Shown here one piece after another: positions 58,401 to 64,000 of a stretch of DNA of 64,000 bases. The notes under the pieces were generated by a model, which made no database searches, was not told the DNA's origin, and worked only from the letters and a program-made list of their open reading frames with translations. Position 1 is the first letter of the stretch; every line of letters begins with the position of its first letter. The DNA comes from Macrostomum hystrix (taxonomy: Eukaryota > Platyhelminthes > Macrostomidae): assembly GCA_950097015.1 (NCBI GenBank), contig CATNEN010000025.1, positions 5,756,001-5,820,000 of the forward strand. Direction: 5' to 3'. A program made the translations under genes and the position numbers.

Positions 58401-59121
58401 GTTGTTTCTTATAGCTGCCTCTCCAACCCAGTTGTTTCTTCTAGCTGCCTCTCCAACCCAGTTGTTTCTTCTGGCTGCCTCTCCAACCCAGTTGTTTCTT
58501 CTGGCTGCCTCTCCAACCCAGTTGTTTCTTCTAGCTGCCTCTGCAACCCTGTTGTTTTCTTCTGGTAGTCTCTGCAACCCTGTGGTTTTCTTCCGTCAGT
58601 CTCTGCAACCCTGAGGTTTTCTTCTGGTAGTCTCTGCAACCCTGTGGTTTTCTTCTGGTAGTCTCTGCAACCCTGTGGTTTTCTTCCGTCAGTCTCTGCA
58701 ACCCTGAGGTTTTCTTCTGGCAGTCTCTGCAACCCTGAGGTTTTCTTCTGGCAGTCTCTGCAACCCTGAGGTTTTCTTCTGGTAGTCTCTGCAACCCTGT
58801 GGTTTTCTTCTGACAGCCTTTGCAACCATGTGGTTTCGTCTTGCAGTCAATCTAACCCCACTGTTTCTTTTCTTGTAGTCTTAGCTACTTCTAGTCACAA
58901 GTTCTCTTTTCCTGTACTTTTGACGGTAGAACAGTTCAGAAAGAAATATATAGAAAGAAATATATTATTAGCTGCCTCACCCTAAAGTGAGACTTTCGCC
59001 TCTCAATAAGACAGTCAGCTAGCTGGCACAGTCGCCTATTGACCAATCGCAATCGGCGCAGATCGCTCAAATGGAGCAGATTGTCCAGCACCCGCTCCAG
59101 CACCTCAGCTGGTAGCTGGTC
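55440..59121 (-). CDS. FBXO42: F-box and kelch-repeat protein, FBXO42-like (5' exon not found)
   Basis: Exons 58981..59121 (F-box: DQLPAEVLERVLDNLLHLSD, LRRLRLVNRRL), 56465..57712 and 55440..55865, all joined in phase 0. The large exon starts EHLEDYDKRD and contains LCWSRIRHV and then kelch blades marked by VYLFGG, LVLFGG, LLITGG and VVLCGG, ending in a Gln-rich coiled stretch. The last exon encodes SYLCPYVLQISLEKPEVESR and a tail to the stop, like the C-terminal blade strand of FBXO42. At least 604 aa are visible. Acceptor ccattgcag before the F-box means a further upstream exon with the start codon exists but was not identified. Expected role: substrate receptor of an SCF ubiquitin ligase. 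Introns contain 30/31-bp and 35-bp arrays. Confidence 0.85.
55915..56430. repeat. 35-bp minisatellite in FBXO42-like intron
   Basis: agcagtcactgtagcttcca followed by tcccatacctcaggg, about 14 copies. On the gene strand each unit has gag|gtatgg, a donor-like site. It fills most of the intron. Confidence 0.96.
57810..58835. repeat. 30-bp array merging into 31-bp array in FBXO42-like intron
   Basis: 57810..58550 has about 24 units of ctggcagcctctccaaccca followed by gttgtttctt. From 58550 to 58835 the related 31-bp form ctctgcaaccctgtggtttt followed by cttctggtagt takes over. The two forms are clearly derived from each other. It sits between the F-box and kelch exons. Confidence 0.95.
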
Positions 59122-59634
59122 CTGCAATGGGGAAGAATGTATATAAAAGTACATATAACTCGTAGCAATAACTGTTTACGAATAATCAATTATGCTACAT
59201 GATTATTTTAATTAATTAAACAACCTAACTTATACGAGTTCTAAACAGACTAGTAAGAGGCAAATAAACTCTTTATATTGGTCATTTTATAACAATAATG
59301 GAAAACAATGCACTAATGCTGCCAGTTCACAAGAAGCGAGTCAGTGGAGAAACAATAGTAAAACAAAAAGTGGGACATGATGTACCGATGCTAAAGGATG
59401 ATAATGTGCTTGCTGAAATTTTTGTATACTAGTATGATGCAATAGGCAAAGATTTATAATACAAGTCATGGATCGAGGCTCAAGTTTAACCGTAATTAAC
59501 AGTATAACATCACAGAGAAAACAAAGAAGTGTCCATGCGAAAATTTCCTCTTGCAGGTATAATAATTCATCAACTAGGCCAGTAGCCTGGAAGTAAACGA
59601 AAGAAATAAGTTAGTACATGACGTGTCTCGTTAG
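59122..59634. other. Region between RIC-3 and the F-box exon
   Basis: Must contain the missing 5' exon of the FBXO42-like gene if that lies within this gap, but none was recognised. Confidence 0.35.
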
Positions 59635-59640
59635 TTTATT
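59635..59640 (-). terminator. Poly(A) signal AATAAA for RIC-3
   Basis: AATAAA on the minus strand (acaaataaact), 64 nt after the RIC-3 stop codon, a usual distance for a short 3' untranslated region. Confidence 0.55.
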
Positions 59641-59703
59641 TGTCTAGACTCGCACATAGAATTGAATCCAGTTATAGTCCAATGTAATTTTTTCTACTTT
59701 AGA

Positions 59704-60459
59704 TCATCGATGTCGCCGCATTCCATTCAGCAGTCGAACCATTTCGGCTTCAGTCTCGGCTAATTGTCTTTTCAATTGTTCTCGACAGCCGTCGTTGCCA
59801 CCGTTGACACCGTTGTCAAGGCGACCAAGCAGCTGCTGCAGGTCACGCTCGATAGTGGCCAGCGCTGGATTGCCGCCGTTGCTGCTATCCACCTCAGCGC
59901 CAGTCCCGTTGCCATCGTGAGCCTGCTGCCTAGTAACCAGACTAGCTAGTAGACGCTGCTGATGCTGCAAGTCAAACCGCTGCTGACTACAAGAGCCGCC
60001 GCCACCGCCACCAGCAAGCCGCACAAGAGTGAACAATAGAAAGCCTAGTATGGCCATGCTGTACAATGGTAGAACAATGGTTACTATGCTGTTGCCAGGC
60101 ACACCAGCTGATGCCTGCTGCTGCTGTTGATAATGATGCAAAGGCGGTTGAAACACGGGCTGTTGGGATCGCGAAAACTGCCCAGATGCCGCCGCCGCGG
60201 CTGTGACAGCTTCCGCGGCGCTAGCCAATAGTTGGGCCTCATCGGCGGCGGCGGCTGCAGCGGCTTCGCCGACGGGCGCGGATCTGAGCCGGTCGCGCGG
60301 ATGCGCCATAGCGGCCTCGGCGGCCAGTTTAGCCTGGTCTGGCTGGCCCATAGCGGCTAATATTAGCGGATGAAGCAGGCGCGGATAGAGGGCGGCAAAG
60401 CAAAGAGCCGCCAGGCCCAGAGCGGCATAGCCTCTGGCCTGCTGAGAGTGCAGCTGCGC
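59704..60459 (-). CDS. RIC3: RIC-3 acetylcholine-receptor chaperone (5' exon not found)
   Basis: Exon of 252 codons including stop after acceptor aattccgcag. The N-terminal membrane segment GYAALGLAALCFAALYPRLL is followed by an Ala/Gln-rich linker. The second membrane segment with the family motif is VTIVLPLYSMAILGFLLFTL. A coiled coil ends LKRQLAETEAEMVRLLNGM, closely like the LKETEAAMEKL region of vertebrate RIC3. In the family this ER membrane protein promotes folding and assembly of nicotinic receptors; a receptor subunit gene lies 32 kb away in this window. The Met within LAAMGQPDQ is probably internal because the first membrane segment lies before it. The true start codon must be in an upstream exon. 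Confidence 0.85.
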   Translation of the reverse strand, partial: AQLHSQQARGYAALGLAALCFAALYPRLLHPLILAAMGQPDQAKLAAEAAMAHPRDRLRSAPVGEAAAAAAADEAQLLASAAEAVTAAAAASGQFSRSQQPVFQPPLHHYQQQQQASAGVPGNSIVTIVLPLYSMAILGFLLFTLVRLAGGGGGGSCSQQRFDLQHQQRLLASLVTRQQAHDGNGTGAEVDSSNGGNPALATIERDLQQLLGRLDNGVNGGNDGCREQLKRQLAETEAEMVRLLNGMRRHR

Positions 60460-61153
60460 CTGCGGAATTCGGCAAGTCCATTCAGTTTGAGAACAGTCGA
60501 TAAAATTCGAATACTAACAGGCTAGGTTTTAAAAAACAGCTGAAAGAACTGATCTATTCAAAAAACACCTGGATTTTTAAAGAAGGGGAAATAGAAATGA
60601 AAGTTAAGATTCGAGTAGTTTTCCAGCGTCAATAACAATCGCGCCAGTGGAGGGCGCGGGCACTACGCAGCGAGGGCTCCAGTGTATTTGAGAGCGAGGC
60701 TAATTTCTTTCTTATCTGATTATTTCAACAGCTTTTACACGAATGAATCGCACTAACATCGTACAGCATTGTCAATCATAATCTCACGAAAAAAAGTGGA
60801 ACAGAAAAATATAACTAAGCCCGAGCCCAGAAGAGCAGAACAAAGAATAGATTGTAGATTATGTTTTCTTTTTAGTTCTCTAATTCTAAACTGCAAATTA
60901 CTTTCATTGCTACTCGCGAGTAGACGAAATAGACTATCTATATTTTATTTACTTCATAAAGTGCATTTCGCGCAAAACTATCGTTTAATTAACCCCAATC
61001 GAATTTGTAATAAAACTGCGAGGACAAAGAAACACAAGCACAGTGAGACACAAGCGCGGCGGGAAACACTAGAACAGCAGATTTTTTCACAACAATCAGA
61101 GACCGAGTGCTAATAGTTTAGAATTTCTATCAATTCCATATTCTCAATCATTC
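60460..61153. other. Gap between eIF3e and RIC-3
   Basis: Contains an AATAAA on the minus strand at 60944..60949, 205 nt after the eIF3e stop, a possible poly(A) signal. It is the likely place for RIC-3 promoter and first exon, though no convincing start exon was found. Confidence 0.4.
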
Positions 61154-63677
61154 TTAATTATGAATCGGTCGGTCCAATGCGTCGCCACGCAAGCCGAACT
61201 TCTTCTCGAAGCAATACAGAAGATTGTTGGTGCGCTGGTACAACACCCTGGTCTTCTCTATCACCTGTTGATAAGGCGAGATGTGCTGCGAGCCCATGGT
61301 TACTAGGCCGTGCTTGGAGTCAATCTTGGCGTCTAGGCGAGCATTTCTGATTAGATCGACCAGCCACTTCTCAGCATCCTCCGGGTTCATGTTGAGCTTC
61401 TGAGCCAGCATGTCAATACTGATGACTTGGTGAATGCGGCAGAATGTTTCGAAGATTAAATGACGCGCCGACTCCAGGAATTGGTCCAGCCGGTGGCACA
61501 AGAAGAAGTCGTTGACGATGACGTCTGTGCAGGCCCGCAGCTTGTCCTGGGCGCCGTCGAAATCGAACTGGATGTACAGACACTCCAGGAACTCGGTGAT
61601 TGGGTCGCGGTAAGTGTACGACTCCTGAGTGGCGATGGCGGAGTTTGATAAAATCAATTAGTTGTCAGGCATAAAAATATACACATAACATGACAGTTTT
61701 TGTACGTTCTTAAGGATTATTGGACACAAGCTGAAGGATCACTGGGGTCATTGTGGCATATACTGAAGGATTGAAGAGGGTAGATTCTGAAGGATCATTG
61801 GGGTACATTCTAAAGGATCATTGGGCAGATTCTGAAGAATCATTGGGACAGATTCTGAAGGATCATTGGGCAGATTCTGAAAGATCATTGGGACAGATTC
61901 TGAAGAATCATTGGGACAGATTCTGAAGAATCATTGGGGTGGATTCTGAAGAATCATTGGGGTGGATTCTGACGAATCATTGGGGCAGATTCTGAAGGAT
62001 CATTGAGGCACATTCTGAAGAATCATTGGGGTGGATTCTGAAGAATCATTGGGATAGATACCAAAGGATGATAGGGATATATTCTGAATGATCATGGGGA
62101 TATATTTTAAAGAATCATGGGAATATATTCTGAAGATTCATTGTGGTAGATGCTGGAGGATCATGGTGATACTTATTGATGGATCATTTGCTAGATGCTG
62201 AAGCAAAGAGGCAAGGGCTTCCAAAGCAGTCACATTCTGACCTGCTGAATGACGCGAATGAGGTCGGAGAAGTTGCGCTTCTTGCGGCTGCGGTTCATGA
62301 TGACGCAAACTGCCAGATAGCGCAGCAGATGCGGCGCGAGAGTCTGGATGGCGTTCAGATAGTCTTTGTCCAGGAACATGTCAATCAGCAGCTCGGTGCC
62401 ATCCTTGTCGCCCTCCTTGTAGTTGAAGAAGACGAATAAGGACCAGTGCAGTAGCCAGGTCCGCTGTTGCAGCAGCTGCAGCGGTATCACCCGGTCGCTC
62501 TTCATCATCTCTTTTAGTTCGTCCAGGCAGGCGAGCGCATCCTGAGAAAAAATAATATTCATAAAATCTGTCCCATGCGCAAGATAAGGAGGCTCGGTGG
62601 CAGAGCGGTTAACGTGTTCGCATCTCTCACCAAGGTTCATGAGCTCGATTCCGCGGCGAGGCCGCATTCATTTGGGGCGCAGCCGCGGAGAGAAGGCTTG
62701 CGGGCGTGTCGTGCAATTTACGCCCTTGAGGGCCAACCTCCAAGGCACTGTGAGAGTGTACACTGCCTGACAATGAGAAAGTCAGGGCAGATGTACACAC
62801 CTGTATGAGTGTATGCCTGCGTATGGTATGTGTGCGTGTGTGCTCAGGAGTCAGCGAAATGGGCAGAATTGCCTTCTCGCTGGCAGCGGGTCTAGTGTCA
62901 CTAAATGATGTGCCATCGTCCACAGCCCTGCTGCAATTATTGTGTCTTTATTTGGTTACAAGCACATTATTTGGTGACAGTAGACCCGCAGCCAGCGAGA
63001 AGCCATTCTGTTCATCTGACTCCTGAGAACAAAGGCACACACACACAAGGATAGCGTACGCAAGCACCGAATGATGGCCCTGATGGCCTTCTATACGCGA
63101 CAGCGCACCGAATGAATCCAGCTTAGGCATCTTGGTGCTTGGAGACACCTGCTCTGCCACCCGCACTAATCAATTTCTACTGTTAGTAGAATAAAAATGA
63201 AAATGAAACCTTGAAATTGTCGTTGAGAATCTCGCAGGCCAGCAGGCCCCACATGGCGGACGAGACGCGCGGATCGCTAGCCGGAGCCAACATTCGAAAC
63301 ACTGATAGGAATCCCTTGGCCATGTTGTAATTGCCGATGCTGTACTTGAGACGGGACAGTTCGTACATGTCGTCTAGCATCTCGGGATTGTAGCCGAACT
63401 GGGCGGTCAGGGTGTCGATGAGCTTGGTGTGATCCTTCTCGGAGCGCAGCTTGTTCATATTCTCGGCGTTGAATATGCGCAGTAGGACTTCTTCCTTGTC
63501 GCGAAAGTCGGCGAGCTCTTCAAGGACAGCGGCGCGCTTCTTGTGGTATTCTTCGGGAACTTCTGCTTCCTCGTCCAGTCCGTGCAAGACCAGGTAGGTC
63601 TCAATGATGTAATCGACCATATTGGTTTTTTCCAACAGGTCCAATTTAGCTCGCAGAATGTCATCGCGTGGATAGAT
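61154..63677 (-). CDS. EIF3E: Translation initiation factor eIF3 subunit e (INT6), 5' exon outside the recognised part
   Basis: Exons 63210..63677, 62242..62541 and 61154..61624, all phase 0; 412 aa visible. The first visible exon starts [20 protein letters not shown] (vertebrate EIYNEKELLQGKLDLL). The second has [20 protein letters not shown] and [16 protein letters not shown]. The third has [17 protein letters not shown] and the PCI end [31 protein letters not shown] and [11 protein letters not shown]. About 30 N-terminal residues of the family are missing and lie upstream of acceptor ccaaatcag, probably beyond the window edge. This cytoplasmic factor is part of the eIF3 scaffold on the 40S ribosome. 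The introns hold a 21-22-bp array and two facing SINEs. Confidence 0.95.
61740..62175. repeat. About 21-22-bp minisatellite in eIF3e intron
   Basis: gattctgaaggatcattggg-type units, about 20, more diverged than the other arrays. Confidence 0.9.
62588..62930 (+). mobile_element. SINE family 2 (copy d) in eIF3e intron
   Basis: ggtggcagagcggttaacgt, then gagctcgattccgcgg, ttggggcgcagccgcggaga and the rest of the body through ctcgctggcagcgggtctag. Most complete family 2 copy, antisense to eIF3e. Confidence 0.87.
62945..63170 (-). mobile_element. SINE family 2 (copy e), inverted next to copy d
   Basis: Reverse complement carries gcgggtggcagagcagg at the head, then a diverged middle, then tctcgctggctgcgggtcta at the tail. 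It faces copy d tail to tail, so the pair could fold into a long hairpin in the eIF3e pre-mRNA. Confidence 0.72.
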
Positions 63678-64000
63678 CTGATTTGGTTGTTTCGAGTATT
63701 AGGGAAGTTAAGTATTTCTTTTTTGGATAAAACTTTTCATTTGACCAATCGCTTTCTATAAAAAAGCATTGAAACAACCATAACTAGACAGACGATTCAC
63801 TGTAATACAAGACTGATATTTTATTTACTAAAAATATGCATTTTGGTATGATTAATTACATGAATAATATTATATAAACTGGCAACCTCTTGACAAACTG
63901 ACACTGAAACTGACAAACTAAGAACAAACAGTCTTTTTATTCTTAACTTTCCACCATTTATGTACAAAAAATACATAATGTTTACATTTTATTGAGGAAT
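63678..64000. other. Window edge, upstream intron of eIF3e
   Basis: AT-rich; no first exon of eIF3e was recognised here. Confidence 0.4.

Noticed and set aside
57744-58825. Repeat proteins such as RRNNWVGEAA on one strand and LFLLAASPTQ on the other
   Set aside because: The 30/31-bp array lies inside the FBXO42-like intron between two phase-0 exons.

Overview
The window is nuclear DNA of an animal. Genes are split by GT-AG introns, and the proteins are metazoan: caspases, a nicotinic-type Cys-loop receptor, RIC-3, DLK/LZK kinase, SETD1, F-box/kelch, MARCH-type RING and eIF3e. Glutamine-rich coding, very many minisatellites and tRNA-derived SINEs would suit a lophotrochozoan, perhaps a free-living flatworm, but the species is an inference. 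The standard genetic code fits every gene. All recognised protein genes, including the transposase relic, lie on the minus strand.

Layout. 1-6000: caspase-like gene A, a decayed caspase copy, and a non-LTR retrotransposon relic with a 2A-like motif. 7000-10700: a 21-bp and a 43-bp minisatellite around a SINE. 10885-12838: caspase-like gene B. 13100-19900: a transposon graveyard with a hAT MITE carrying a perfect 8-bp target duplication, a frameshifted piggyBac transposase, an inverted repeat pair and a stray copy of the receptor's last exon. 20102-27773: nicotinic receptor subunit gene with two alternative 5' ends and introns made mostly of minisatellite. 28400-30100: mariner relic and a two-exon MARCH-like gene. 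30240-32310: large minisatellite. 34652-38439: MAP3K12/13 (DLK/LZK). 41345-41794: small four-helix membrane protein, TMEM243-like. 42000-46000: three minisatellites. 46519-54057: SETD1 H3K4 methyltransferase. 55440-59121: FBXO42-like. 59704-60459: RIC-3. 61154-63677: eIF3e, whose first exon lies outside the window.

Exon boundaries were placed by hand from splice consensus plus reading-phase continuity. Each complete chain of exons adds up to a whole number of codons, which is an internal check but not transcript evidence. The receptor subunit and RIC-3, its known family chaperone, are both present but 32 kb apart. Caspases A and B are clear tandem paralogues sharing intron positions, an unrecognised N-terminal region and altered substrate-pocket residues. 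Roughly a quarter of the window is tandem repeat, much of it filling introns right up to splice sites.
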